64,000 bases of DNA from Oscillospiraceae bacterium (GCA_017415165.1 JAFQIY010000035.1:79152-143151); one strand, 5' to 3'. Shown: positions 44,311 through 52,590, numbered from the stretch's first letter. Program-made: numbers and translations. The notes: generated by a model from the letters alone, not told the origin.

Positions 44311-45139
44311 AAACTTCTTTCCCAAGTCTGATAACTGACTCTGTAACCAGCTTCTTGAAAAGCGGTGCAACTCTGTCAGCTGTTTCCTGCACCTCAGCGT
44401 GTGTAAGCGGATTTTCGGTAATTCCGCAAGCCATATTGGAAATGCAGGAAATTCCCACAACCCTCATACCTGCGTGGTTTGCGGCAATTGCTTCACAAGC
44501 TGTTGACATACCTACAGCGTCAGCACCGAGAGTTCTTACCATTCTGATTTCGGCAGGTGACTCATAGTTAGGACCTGTCAGCTGAATGTAAACGCCCTCC
44601 TGCAATGGGATATCCAAATCCTTTGCAGCGTCCCTCACAATCGCTCTCAGGTCACGGTTGTAGATGTTGCTCATATCAGGGAAACGCACGCCCAATTCGT
44701 CAGCATTCGCACCAATCAGCGGTGAAGGAGCCATACAAATCTGGTCGGAAATAAGCATAAAATCTCCTGCGTGGTAATCGAAATTCACGCCGCCTGCCGC
44801 ATTTGTCAGGAACAGGATTTTCGCACCCATCATCTTCATAAGACGAACAGGGAGAACGACATCCTCCATCGGATAGCCCTCATAGTAGTGGACTCTGCCC
44901 TGCATAATAACAACCTTGACGTCGCCCACATAGCCGAACACAAAGCGACCCTTGTGACCTGCAACGGTAGACTTAGGGAAGCCCTCAATCTCGCCGTAAT
45001 CGAGAGTTGCTTCAATCTTTATTCCGTCGGCATAGTCACCCAGACCTGAACCGAGAATAAGCGCCACATCAGGCACAAAATCAATCTTCTCCCTGAAACA
45101 CTTATAGCATTTTTCCAAACGTTCATAAATTCTGCTCAT
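44309..45139 (-). CDS. punA: purine nucleoside phosphorylase (inosine/guanosine type)
   Basis: Enzyme of 276 residues that splits inosine or guanosine with phosphate. Family signatures are LILGSGLGDYAD, the phosphate/sugar site MQGRVHYYEGYPM and the base-binding region GVYIQLTGPNYESPAEIRM. ATG 45139 lies 8 nt after GGGGAG. The gene is bracketed by two heptad repeats in the same orientation and has no nucleoside transporter or deoxyribose genes beside it. Confidence 0.93.
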   Translation of the reverse strand: MSRIYERLEKCYKCFREKIDFVPDVALILGSGLGDYADGIKIEATLDYGEIEGFPKSTVAGHKGRFVFGYVGDVKVVIMQGRVHYYEGYPMEDVVLPVRLMKMMGAKILFLTNAAGGVNFDYHAGDFMLISDQICMAPSPLIGANADELGVRFPDMSNIYNRDLRAIVRDAAKDLDIPLQEGVYIQLTGPNYESPAEIRMVRTLGADAVGMSTACEAIAANHAGMRVVGISCISNMACGITENPLTHAEVQETADRVAPLFKKLVTESVIRLGKEV

Positions 45140-45176
45140 TTTCATTGCTCCCCTCAAATTTAATGTACAATTATAT

Positions 45177-45208
45177 AATTACGAATTACGCATTGCGAAT
45201 TGCGAATT
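45177..45208 (-). repeat. 32-bp heptad repeat, copy h
   Basis: Words AATTACG, AATTACG, CATTGCG, AATTGCG, then AATT, overlapping the pullulanase stop codon. Confidence 0.9.
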
Positions 45209-47171
45209 AGTCTGTAGCCAGTCCCTCATAAACCGCAGGTTCAGGCTGTGGATATTTTCTTGCAAGAACAATCGTATCCAGTCCCTCAACCACATAGTCG
45301 TCCTCAACATAGCGGATAGGTTCAGTTCCTGCCTTGCCGTCACCGACATACACACCGTACTTGCCGAAAGCGTGAAGCGTAACAGGATAATCATTCGGAT
45401 TGAAGAAAACAACAATCTCCTCAAACTCGTTGTCCCCACGGAGAATAAAGCCTGTCACACGCTGAGGAAGCTTGTCGAGGAACTGCATATTCTTGCCCAC
45501 TTCCATACCGTCGTACATTCTGAAAGCCTTGTGCGCCTTTCTGAATGCAATCAAACCCTTGTAATAGTCAACAACGTCCTTGTATTCGGACTTTCTGTCC
45601 CATTTCAGGCTGTTGATAGCGTCAGGGGAATTGTAGCTGTTATGGTCAAAGGACGTGCCGCCGGGGAAAGGCTTTGAACGGAGAAATTCCTGTCCCGCCT
45701 GAATGAACGGTATACCCTGTGCAAGGAACACCATAGCCGCCGCCATTTTGTCCATTTTAATTCTTGTTTCAATGCTCTGAGTACCGTTTGTGTAGTAAAG
45801 CTTGTCCCAGAGAGTGAGGTTGTCGTGTGCTTCAACGTAATTTACAGCCTGTACGGGGTGGTCTGCCCACGCAAACTTTGTAAGGTTAGGAATCTGCGGA
45901 TGAGGAATTCTTCCGCACATTACTTCCTTGACATATTCCTCGTTGCCGCTTGCACCGTTTACATAGCCCCTGTCACGGTTTTCAAAGTTGTTGCCCTTAA
46001 CTGTGTCACGGAAATCATCGCTGAAAAATCCGTAGTCAGGAGTATGTCTCGCATTAAGCTTCATAGCACGCTTTTCCCAGCTTACAGGGGAGTCGCCGCC
46101 TGTCCAGCCCTCGCCGTAAAGAATTACGTTAGGGTTGATTTCCTTGAGACGTGCGGAAATCTCGTTCAGCGTCTCGATATCGTAAAGTCCCATAAGGTCA
46201 AAGCGGAAGCCGTCAATTTTGTATTCCTTTGCCCAGTAGCAGATGCTGTCCACGATGAACTTTCTCGCCATTTTTCTTTCGGTGGCAAACTCGTTTCCGC
46301 AGCCGCTTCCGTTGCTGAAATACTCGCCGTTTTCGCCCCAGAGTCTGTAGTAATACTTCGGATAAGTCTTGTTGAAGCAGGAGTCGGCAGTAGCAAATGT
46401 GTGGTTGTAAACAACGTCCATTATCACGCCGATGCCCTGTCTGTGAAGTGCGTAAACAAGCCTTTTCAGCTCAGCAACTCTTGTTCTTCCGTCAAACGGA
46501 TTTGTAGAGTAAGAGCCTTCAGGGGAATTGAAATTTCTCGGGTCATATCCCCAGTTGAACTGCGGCTTGTGGAGATTTGTTTCGTCAATTCTTTCATAGT
46601 CGAAAATCGGCATAAGCTGAACGTGTGTCACGCCCATTTCCTTGATGTGGTCAATACCGATTTTGTCACCTGCCGCATTTATAACACCGTTTTCGATAAA
46701 CGCAAGGAAACGTCCCTTGTAGCAGAAATTACCGCTCTTGTCAATGGAAAAATCACGAACGTGAAGCTCATAAACACAAGCGTCAGTAGGGTGTTCAAGC
46801 TTTACATAGCCCTGATTGTCCCAACCCGCAGGATTACAGCTTTCAAGGTCAAGCACCATACCCATAGCGCCGTTTACGCCTGCGCTTCGGGAATATATGT
46901 CAACGGTTTCCTGTTCGATACCGTCATAATCCATCAAGTAAGTATAATAAACCCCGTCAAGGTCACCGTGCGCAACCTTTGTCCATACGCCGTTTTTGCC
47001 CTTAGTCATAGGCATATTGCGGTAAGGCTTCTCGTCACGGCAGTCGTGATAAAGATGCACCGTAACCTTGTCCGCCTCAGGCGCCCAGACACGGAATTCC
47101 GTCTGATTTTTACTGTACAGCGCACCAAGCTCACCGTCAAAAGCGTATTTTTCATCTATCTTGCTAAACAA
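45207..47171 (-). CDS. pulA: type I pullulanase (GH13)
   Basis: Debranching enzyme of 654 residues hydrolysing alpha-1,6 bonds. An N-terminal CBM48-like domain (EFRVWAPEADKVTVHLYHDC) precedes the GH13 barrel with the pullulanase motif FNWGYDP, catalytic regions DVVYNHTF, GFRFDLMGL (nucleophile Asp), LYGEGWTGG (acid/base Glu) and YVEAHDN. No signal peptide, so intracellular glycogen or imported maltodextrins are the likely substrates. The start is TTG 47171, seven bases after AAGGGG. Confidence 0.94.
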   Translation of the reverse strand: MFSKIDEKYAFDGELGALYSKNQTEFRVWAPEADKVTVHLYHDCRDEKPYRNMPMTKGKNGVWTKVAHGDLDGVYYTYLMDYDGIEQETVDIYSRSAGVNGAMGMVLDLESCNPAGWDNQGYVKLEHPTDACVYELHVRDFSIDKSGNFCYKGRFLAFIENGVINAAGDKIGIDHIKEMGVTHVQLMPIFDYERIDETNLHKPQFNWGYDPRNFNSPEGSYSTNPFDGRTRVAELKRLVYALHRQGIGVIMDVVYNHTFATADSCFNKTYPKYYYRLWGENGEYFSNGSGCGNEFATERKMARKFIVDSICYWAKEYKIDGFRFDLMGLYDIETLNEISARLKEINPNVILYGEGWTGGDSPVSWEKRAMKLNARHTPDYGFFSDDFRDTVKGNNFENRDRGYVNGASGNEEYVKEVMCGRIPHPQIPNLTKFAWADHPVQAVNYVEAHDNLTLWDKLYYTNGTQSIETRIKMDKMAAAMVFLAQGIPFIQAGQEFLRSKPFPGGTSFDHNSYNSPDAINSLKWDRKSEYKDVVDYYKGLIAFRKAHKAFRMYDGMEVGKNMQFLDKLPQRVTGFILRGDNEFEEIVVFFNPNDYPVTLHAFGKYGVYVGDGKAGTEPIRYVEDDYVVEGLDTIVLARKYPQPEPAVYEGLATD

Positions 47172-47207
47172 ACTAACAGCCCCTTAAAAAGTCATATACA
47201 TATGTTA

Positions 47208-47236
47208 ATTATACACTAAAACGTTTTCAGTGTAAA
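47208..47236 (-). promoter_or_regulatory. pulA promoter with LacI-type operator in the spacer
   Basis: TTTACA at 47236-47231, 17-nt spacer, TATAAT at 47213-47208 on the minus strand. The spacer contains the palindrome AAAACGTTTT (47218-47227), the CG-centred form bound by LacI/CcpA-family regulators. Repression by such a protein, relieved by maltodextrin, is a plausible model. Confidence 0.65.
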
Positions 47237-47301
47237 TGATGTAAATTTACAAATATGTTAATGTTTTTTTGTAATCATAATAAATTGTAATTTATGAGTT
47301 T

Positions 47302-47383
47302 GGAGTTAGGAGAGTGGAGTGTGGAGTTAAAGATAACCATAGTTTACACAACAACTCCACTCTCCTAACTCCACACTCCACTC
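47302..47383. repeat. inverted pair of GGAG heptad arrays
   Basis: Left array 47302-47329 is four 7-nt words GGAGTTA, GGAGAGT, GGAGTGT, GGAGTTA. Right array 47353-47383 carries the same kinds of word on the other strand. A perfect 19-bp pairing joins 47302-47320 to 47354-47372. It is separate from the (A/C)ATT(A/G)CG heptads but has the same 7-nt period. Confidence 0.8.
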
Positions 47384-47405
47384 TGAATTTATCCCTATAC
47401 ACCAA

Positions 47406-47435
47406 AATCACCCTTGACAATGTCAAAGGTGATTT
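47406..47435 (-). terminator. intrinsic terminator after metG (possibly bidirectional)
   Basis: A stem of about 13 bp (AATCACC with GGTGATT outside, TTGACA with TGTCAA inside). T-rich tracts follow on both strands (minus TTTTGG; plus TTTCTTTTTT). Confidence 0.75.
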
Positions 47436-47443
47436 CTTTTTTC

Positions 47444-49384
47444 TTAGCTTAATTTTGAACCGTTAGGTATATCCTTGTCAACAAAGATAACCTTTGCGTC
47501 CTCGCCGACAGAAGCCGCAACAATCATACCGTTGGACTCAACTCCGCAGAGCTTTGCAGGAGAGAGATTTGCCACAACGATAACCTTCTTGCCGATAAGG
47601 TCAGCAGGCTCGTACCACTTTGCGATACCCGAAACGACCTGACGCAAACCGAAGCCGTCGTCAAGCTGGAGCTTCAGAAGCTTCTTTGCCTTAGGAATTT
47701 TCTCGCACTCCTTGACCTCTGCAACTCTCATATCAACCTTGCAGAAATCGTCAATTCCGATAGTCTCGGAAATCGGCACAAGGTTAGCCTTGTCAGCGTC
47801 CTCGTCCTTAGGTGCAGCAGCCATTATCAGAGCGTTAAGCTCGTCAATTTCCTTGTCAACGTCGATACGCGGGAAGATAACGTCGCCCTTCTTTACTGTT
47901 ACGTCAGCAGGAAGTACGCCGTACTCAGCAGCCTTTTCGTAGGTAACGTGCTCAGCGCCTGCACCAATCTGCTCCCATATCTTAGGCATATCTGTAGGCA
48001 TAAATGCGGAAAGAAGTGTTGTTGTAACACGGATTGCTTCAAGCAGGTTGTAAAGAACAGCAGCAAGTCTCGGCTTGTTTGCTTCGTCCTTTGCAAGCAC
48101 CCAAGGAGTTGTTTCGTCGATGTACTTGTTAGCGGCGGAAACTACCTTGAAGATTTCAGCGAGAGCAACGTTGAGCTGTGTGTTTTCAACAGCTTCGTCA
48201 ACGGCAGGGCGGAGTGCCTTTACAGCTTCAATGAGAGCGTCATCAAATTCGCCTGCCTGCTTTTCGGCAGGAAGAGTGCCGTCAAAGTATTTGATAACCA
48301 TTGCAACTGTTCTTGAAACAAGGTTGCCAAGACCGTTTGCAAGGTCGGAATTGATACGGTTAATCATAATTTCATTAGAGAAGGAGCTGTCTGCACCGAT
48401 AGCCATTTCACGGAGAATGTGGTAACGGATTGCATCTGCGCCGTAACGCTGACCCAGTACAAACGGGTCAACAACGTTACCCATAGACTTTGACATCTTC
48501 TGTCCGTTGAAAGTAATCCAGCCGTGAACAGCAAGGTGTTCAGGGAGAGGAAGCTCAAGAGCCATAAGCATTGCAGGCCATATAATAGCGTGGAAACGCA
48601 TAATGTCCTTAGCAACCATATGCACGTCAGCAGGCCAGAACTTGCTGTAGTCATCGTGTGCGCTGTTCTCATAGCCGAGAGCAGTGATGTAGTTGGAAAG
48701 CGCGTCAATCCAAACGTATACAACGTGCTTATCGTCAAAGGAAACAGGCACGCCCCACTTGAAGGTTGTACGGGAAACGCAGAGGTCCTCAAGACCCGGC
48801 TTGATGAAGTTGTTTACAAGCTCGGTTGCACGTGTCTTAGGTCTGAGGTAGTCTGTTTCAGTGAGAAGCTTTTCAATTCTCTCAGCGAATGGGGACATCT
48901 TGAAGAAGTAAGCTTCTTCCTTAGCTTCAACGACTTCACGTCCGCAGTCGGGGCACTTGCCGTCAACAAGCTGTGAGTCTGTCCAGAAGCTTTCGCAAGG
49001 TGTGCAGTATTTGCCTGTATATTCGCCCTTGTAGATGTAGCCCTTGTCATAGAGTGCCTTGAAGATTTTCTGCACGGCTTCAACGTGGTAGTCGTCAGTT
49101 GTACGGATATATCTGTCGTAGCTGATATTCATATAAGACCAGAGATTTTTGAAGATTTCAACAATCTCGTCAACGTACTGCTTTGGTGTAACGCCCTTTT
49201 CAGCAGCCTTCTGCTCAATCTTCTGACCGTGCTCGTCAGTACCTGTGAGGAACATTACATCATAGCCCTGCATTCGCTTGTAGCGAGCGATAGAGTCACA
49301 TGCAACGGTTGTGTAGCAGTGACCGATGTGCGGATTGCCCGATGGATAATAAATCGGGGTTGTGATGTAGAATTTCTTTGACAT
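47444..49384 (-). CDS. metG: methionyl-tRNA synthetase
   Basis: Enzyme of 646 residues. HIGH is at 19-22 and KMSKS at 296-300. Zinc-knuckle cysteines are C127, C130, C144 and C147. A C-terminal tRNA-binding (Trbp111-like) domain covers about 540-646 (DDFCKVDMRVAEVKECEKIP). It has its own consensus promoter and no T-box leader. Confidence 0.97.
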   Translation of the reverse strand: MSKKFYITTPIYYPSGNPHIGHCYTTVACDSIARYKRMQGYDVMFLTGTDEHGQKIEQKAAEKGVTPKQYVDEIVEIFKNLWSYMNISYDRYIRTTDDYHVEAVQKIFKALYDKGYIYKGEYTGKYCTPCESFWTDSQLVDGKCPDCGREVVEAKEEAYFFKMSPFAERIEKLLTETDYLRPKTRATELVNNFIKPGLEDLCVSRTTFKWGVPVSFDDKHVVYVWIDALSNYITALGYENSAHDDYSKFWPADVHMVAKDIMRFHAIIWPAMLMALELPLPEHLAVHGWITFNGQKMSKSMGNVVDPFVLGQRYGADAIRYHILREMAIGADSSFSNEIMINRINSDLANGLGNLVSRTVAMVIKYFDGTLPAEKQAGEFDDALIEAVKALRPAVDEAVENTQLNVALAEIFKVVSAANKYIDETTPWVLAKDEANKPRLAAVLYNLLEAIRVTTTLLSAFMPTDMPKIWEQIGAGAEHVTYEKAAEYGVLPADVTVKKGDVIFPRIDVDKEIDELNALIMAAAPKDEDADKANLVPISETIGIDDFCKVDMRVAEVKECEKIPKAKKLLKLQLDDGFGLRQVVSGIAKWYEPADLIGKKVIVVANLSPAKLCGVESNGMIVAASVGEDAKVIFVDKDIPNGSKLS

Positions 49385-49427
49385 TTTATATTCCTCCTAA
49401 AAGGTTATTTTACATAAATACTATATT

Positions 49428-49456
49428 ATTATACCCCAACAATTGCCGTTTGTCAA
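49428..49456 (-). promoter_or_regulatory. sigma-A promoter of metG
   Basis: Minus strand TTGACA at 49456-49451, 17-nt spacer, TATAAT at 49433-49428; both boxes match consensus. The transcript leader would be about 35 nt. Confidence 0.88.
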
Positions 49457-49476
49457 TTTACGGAGTAAAAAAGGGC

Positions 49477-49610
49477 AAAAAAATAGCAGGACAAACGGTG
49501 TCCTGCAAATCAAATAAAATGAAATAAGTAAAATATGTGTAGAACAAAAGAAAGGAGACAACAAAACGGATGTTAAACTTAATTAAAGAAATTAGATGAT
49601 TTCTAACATC
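49477..49610 (-). ncRNA. candidate small RNA with anti-Shine-Dalgarno stretch
   Basis: A promoter (TTGACG 49645-49640, 17-nt spacer, TATAAT 49622-49617) is followed about 130 nt later by an intrinsic terminator (arms GCAGGACA 49486-49493 and 49499-49506, then TATTTTTTT). No start codon with a ribosome binding site lies between on this strand. The 5' end folds GATGTTA against TAACATC (49569-49575 with 49604-49610). The following unpaired stretch includes UCUCCUUUCU, complementary to Shine-Dalgarno sequences. On the plus strand that stretch could instead be a ribosome binding site before a 9-codon frame, which I consider less likely. Confidence 0.5.
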
Positions 49611-49616
49611 GATATT

Positions 49617-49645
49617 ATTATAACCTATTTTGCCAGTAACGTCAA
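49617..49645 (-). promoter_or_regulatory. sigma-A promoter of the candidate small RNA
   Basis: TTGACG, 17-nt spacer, TATAAT on the minus strand. It drives no recognisable protein gene before the terminator at 49486-49506. Confidence 0.75.
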
Positions 49646-49699
49646 CAGGTTTTGGTAAGATTTTTGCTTTTTGTATACTTGCACAAAAAAGCCGTTTGC

Positions 49700-49820
49700 C
49701 AATTGTCATTTTTGCGTTTTTACAATTAAAAAACCAAAATGGAAATATAAATTACAACGAATTTGAGGTGAACAAAACGCAGTAATTTTCCGTTCACCAC
49801 ACTTATTCAAAAACAAGTCA
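49700..49820 (-). ncRNA. possible second small RNA
   Basis: Promoter TTGACA (49855-49850), 17-nt spacer, TATTAT (49832-49827). Downstream a 7-bp hairpin GGTGAAC/GTTCACC (49767-49773 with 49792-49798) and the sequence CGTTTTGTTCACCTC, recalling CGTTTTGTTGTCTCC in the first candidate. The 3' end is unclear: only weak hairpins precede T-runs near 49730 and 49690. The remainder of the 692-bp gap 49385-50076 holds the metG promoter and terminator hairpins of the next gene. Confidence 0.3.
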
Positions 49821-49956
49821 TCTTTTATAATAACATATTAATTAGCATTTGTCAAGGGTTTTCTTCAAATACAAAAAATAAATTTTCGGCTGAATTTTAC
49901 AGAATGTATTTTTCGACAGGCTAATGAAAAAAGAATAATTAAGGAATTGCCTTAGA

Positions 49957-49987
49957 CAAAAATATAAAAATGTCCGCAAAGCGGACA
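49957..49987 (-). terminator. intrinsic terminator after the SprA-like gene
   Basis: Arms TGTCCGC (49971-49977) and GCGGACA (49981-49987), followed on the minus strand by TTTTTATATTTTTG. Two further hairpins, including an 11-bp stem TTGTCGAAAAA near 50009-50033, lie between it and the stop codon. Confidence 0.85.
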
Positions 49988-50076
49988 CCTTAACTATTCA
50001 CTATTCGTTGTCGAAAAGGCTTTTTCGACAAAATACAGCACCACACTTCCGTATGGTGCTTTTGGTGCTGTAAAAA

Positions 50077-50625
50077 TTATACTGCCATATCAAACATTCC
50101 GCCCTTACCCTGTGTAGGGTCGTTCATTCCGACGTTGAAGCGGCTGTCGGCTGCTCCTCTTGTGACAGTACGGGTCAAGCCGCCTGAAATGTAAACTCTG
50201 CCGCATTCGGGACAGATAGCCGTGCTGAGTGTAACGCTCTGAGAAACAATTTCCTTGCCCTCACGTTCAGCCTTTGCCTGATTTCTGCCGACGTGCTCCA
50301 TTTCGTGACTTTTTACCTTTGCCGCAGCAGCCTTAGGGTCGATTTTTGTAGGGGTCTGGAAAGAAACACCCATATCGTCCGAGCCGTCCTGATAACGTCT
50401 GTTTTCGCAGGTCTTGCACTCGAAGGAGTCAAAACGGCGCTTCTTGTCGTTATCCTCGGAAATTTTACTATGAGCGTGCTCAGGACTGCCGCTGTATTTA
50501 CCATACTTTTCGTCAGCCTTTTCAGCCTTGTTCTTTCCGTAAGCGGATGCAGCATAGTTGAAGGATTTACCTGCAAAGCCTGTGTTTGCACCTGAAATTC
50601 CGACACCGATTGAACCTATTGTCAT
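50077..50625 (-). CDS. SprA-like protein with HExxH and CxxC motifs
   Basis: Protein of 182 residues resembling the SprA-related family: RRYQDGSDDMGVSFQTPTKI followed by HEMEH (residues 107-111), which has the HExxH form of zinc metallopeptidases. CxxC pairs occur at C70/C73 and C138/C141. The N-terminus is glycine-rich, without a signal peptide. Whether it is an active peptidase is unknown. The gene stands alone with its own promoter and terminator. Confidence 0.7.
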   Translation of the reverse strand: MTIGSIGVGISGANTGFAGKSFNYAASAYGKNKAEKADEKYGKYSGSPEHAHSKISEDNDKKRRFDSFECKTCENRRYQDGSDDMGVSFQTPTKIDPKAAAAKVKSHEMEHVGRNQAKAEREGKEIVSQSVTLSTAICPECGRVYISGGLTRTVTRGAADSRFNVGMNDPTQGKGGMFDMAV

Positions 50626-50670
50626 AATAAAACCTCCTCTCGGAACACTTCCTCACAATACTGTAATTAT

Positions 50671-50700
50671 ATTATAAAACAAACAACCGCTGTATGTCAA
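50671..50700 (-). promoter_or_regulatory. promoter of the SprA-like gene
   Basis: TTGACA (50700-50695), 18-nt spacer, TATAAT (50676-50671). The -35 box touches the terminator stem of the operon upstream (50686-50727). Confidence 0.65.
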
Positions 50701-50727
50701 TGTGCTAATTGCAACAAATACAGCGGT
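50686..50727 (-). terminator. terminator of the condensation-ligase operon
   Basis: A 10-bp stem ACCGCTGTAT/ATACAGCGGT (50686-50695 with 50718-50727), followed on the minus strand by TGTTTGTTTT. Confidence 0.7.
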
Positions 50728-50741
50728 CAATTTGAACATTT

Positions 50742-52283
50742 TTATTTAATTTCGCCCTGATAAGTCTGTGTACGCTTGATTTTCTTCGAAGTTGTCTTGT
50801 CGAACTCCCTGTCACGGACACGGAGTCTGCGGATTGTCTTGGAGGACGGCAGAGTCGTGTTGACTTCCTTGATGATTTCGTTCAGCTTTGCAGCAGCCTC
50901 GTCAATGTCGGGGCACATATCAAGGTTAGGGAAAATTTCAGCTGTAATGTAGCCTTCCTCTGCGTAAACGAGAATTTCAGCCGCAAGGTCAATAAGAGCG
51001 AACTTGTTTTCAAGCTCCTCAGGAGAAACGTTCTCGCCGTTGCTGAGAATGATAAGGTTTTTCTTTCTGCCTGTGATGTAACGACGTCCGTCCTCGGCGT
51101 AGCCCAGGTCGCCTGTGTGGAGCCAGCCGTCAGCGTCAAGCGCCTCAGCTGTAGCCTCAGGGAACTTGTAGTAGCCCTGCATTACAGACGGGCTTTTAAC
51201 AACGATTTCGCCGTCAACAATCTTTACCTCACAGCCGTTTACGATTGTACCAACATCACCCAACAGGCTTACGTTGTTGAAGTCAGCAGTTGCAATTCTC
51301 GGTGAGCACTCAGTCATACCGTAGCCCTGTGCCATAGGAATACCGAACTCACCGTAAGCCTTGATAATCTCAGGAGCAAGATAAGCACCGCCGCTGTAGA
51401 TACCCTTTAATCTGCCGCCGAAAAAAGCCTGTGCAACAGCCTTTGCAGGGAGACCCTTTGCCTTTGCGGCAGCGTTAATCTGCTTGAGGATAGTTTCCGC
51501 AATCATCGGAACAAGAAGAATGATTGTCGGCTGGAAAAGCTTGAGGTTCTGAGCAATTCTCATCATAGCGTCGTTTACGCAGATAGTTGCGCCGTAACGG
51601 AGAGAAAGGAGAATATCACAAGCGAAGCAGAAAACGTGGTGGATAGGAAGCACGCTGAGAAGTGTGTCCTCAGGGGAGCTTTCGTTATCCTGACACATAG
51701 CGTTGTCGATGAGGTTGCCGTGTGTAAGCATTACACCCTTAGCCTTGCCTGTTGTACCTGATGTGTACACGATTGAAGCAAGTGACTCGGACGGAATATC
51801 ATAAATCTGTGCCTCGTCATATTTTTCAAGAATTTCTGTCAGCACGTTTTCAGCGCCCTCGTGCGCCTGAAGTGCAACATAAGTCTTGATTGCAGGACAG
51901 TTGATTTTTATTGCAGGAAGCATAGGAGCGTAACGTGCATCATAGAAGAACACGTTCACGTCTGCTCTGTTCATAAGGTCGCAGATGTCATCGCAGGCAA
52001 GCTGTGCATCGAGAGGAACAGTAACGTTTCCACCCATAATTGTGCCGAAGTAGCCCACAAGATAAGCGTAGCTTGTAGGTCCGATTGTTGCCGCGTGAAC
52101 CTTCTCGCCCTTCATTGCTTCAAGCAGGAAGGAAGCAACCTTCTTTGTATCGGAAAAGAACTGCTTGAAGGACTTTTCAACAATTTCCTTGCCAGCCTTT
52201 TCCTTGATATATGCCTTGTCGCCGTATTCCTCAGCGGCAAGTCTTACCAAATCCTGTAAGCTTTTTACTTTTGTTTTATCCAT
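50742..52283 (-). CDS. AMP-forming acyl-CoA/acyl-carrier-protein ligase
   Basis: Adenylating enzyme of 513 residues. The phosphate loop TSGTTGKAKG is at 174-183; TGDLGYAEDG and the hinge with ITGRKKNLIILSNGENVSPEE follow near 390-415, and a catalytic-lysine motif TTSKKIKR lies at the C-terminus. It activates a carboxylic acid as acyl-AMP; with a carrier protein encoded next door (9 nt away), loading of that carrier is the likely role. Substrate (fatty, aromatic or amino acid) cannot be read from the sequence. Confidence 0.88.
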   Translation of the reverse strand: MDKTKVKSLQDLVRLAAEEYGDKAYIKEKAGKEIVEKSFKQFFSDTKKVASFLLEAMKGEKVHAATIGPTSYAYLVGYFGTIMGGNVTVPLDAQLACDDICDLMNRADVNVFFYDARYAPMLPAIKINCPAIKTYVALQAHEGAENVLTEILEKYDEAQIYDIPSESLASIVYTSGTTGKAKGVMLTHGNLIDNAMCQDNESSPEDTLLSVLPIHHVFCFACDILLSLRYGATICVNDAMMRIAQNLKLFQPTIILLVPMIAETILKQINAAAKAKGLPAKAVAQAFFGGRLKGIYSGGAYLAPEIIKAYGEFGIPMAQGYGMTECSPRIATADFNNVSLLGDVGTIVNGCEVKIVDGEIVVKSPSVMQGYYKFPEATAEALDADGWLHTGDLGYAEDGRRYITGRKKNLIILSNGENVSPEELENKFALIDLAAEILVYAEEGYITAEIFPNLDMCPDIDEAAAKLNEIIKEVNTTLPSSKTIRRLRVRDREFDKTTSKKIKRTQTYQGEIK

Positions 52284-52292
52284 AATTCCACC

Positions 52293-52520
52293 TTACGCTT
52301 TCAGTGACTCGATGTACTTGACAGCATCGCCTACAGTGCTGAGCTTGATAACCTCCTGCTCATCAACCTGAACGTCGAGAGTTTCCTCAATTTCGCCCAG
52401 CATACTCATAAAGTCGTAGGAATTGAAGCCTAAATCCTCGATAAATCTTGCATCCTCAGTAATAGCGCTTTCGTCAACCTCAACATAGTTGCAGATAAGC
52501 TCTTTAAGCTGTTCAAACAT
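52293..52520 (-). CDS. acyl/peptidyl carrier protein
   Basis: Carrier protein of 75 residues with four-helix pattern and phosphopantetheine site S34 in EDLGFNSYDFMSM (the usual motif is D/N-S-L; here N-S-Y). It is separate from the fatty-acid synthase genes and lies between the ligase and the condensation protein, so it is probably dedicated to this pathway. Confidence 0.92.
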   Translation of the reverse strand: MFEQLKELICNYVEVDESAITEDARFIEDLGFNSYDFMSMLGEIEETLDVQVDEQEVIKLSTVGDAVKYIESLKA

Positions 52521-52590
52521 AATAATTTCTCCTTTATAAATTATAGTTTAGATTACAAGCAAACCACGGTTTTTCGCTTGCGTGCGTTTT

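Noticed and set aside
44044-44338. Plus-strand open frames of 73-81 residues through the hairpin element
   Set aside because: The peptides are translations of hairpin arms and of the heptad repeat; no ribosome binding site.
49458-49709. 83-residue open frame upstream of metG
   Set aside because: It runs through promoter and terminator sequences and lacks a ribosome binding site.
49385-50076. T-box riboswitch upstream of metG
   Set aside because: The conserved T-box sequence (AGGGUGGNACCGCG) is absent and a consensus promoter lies between the terminator and metG, so the terminator cannot control metG by attenuation.
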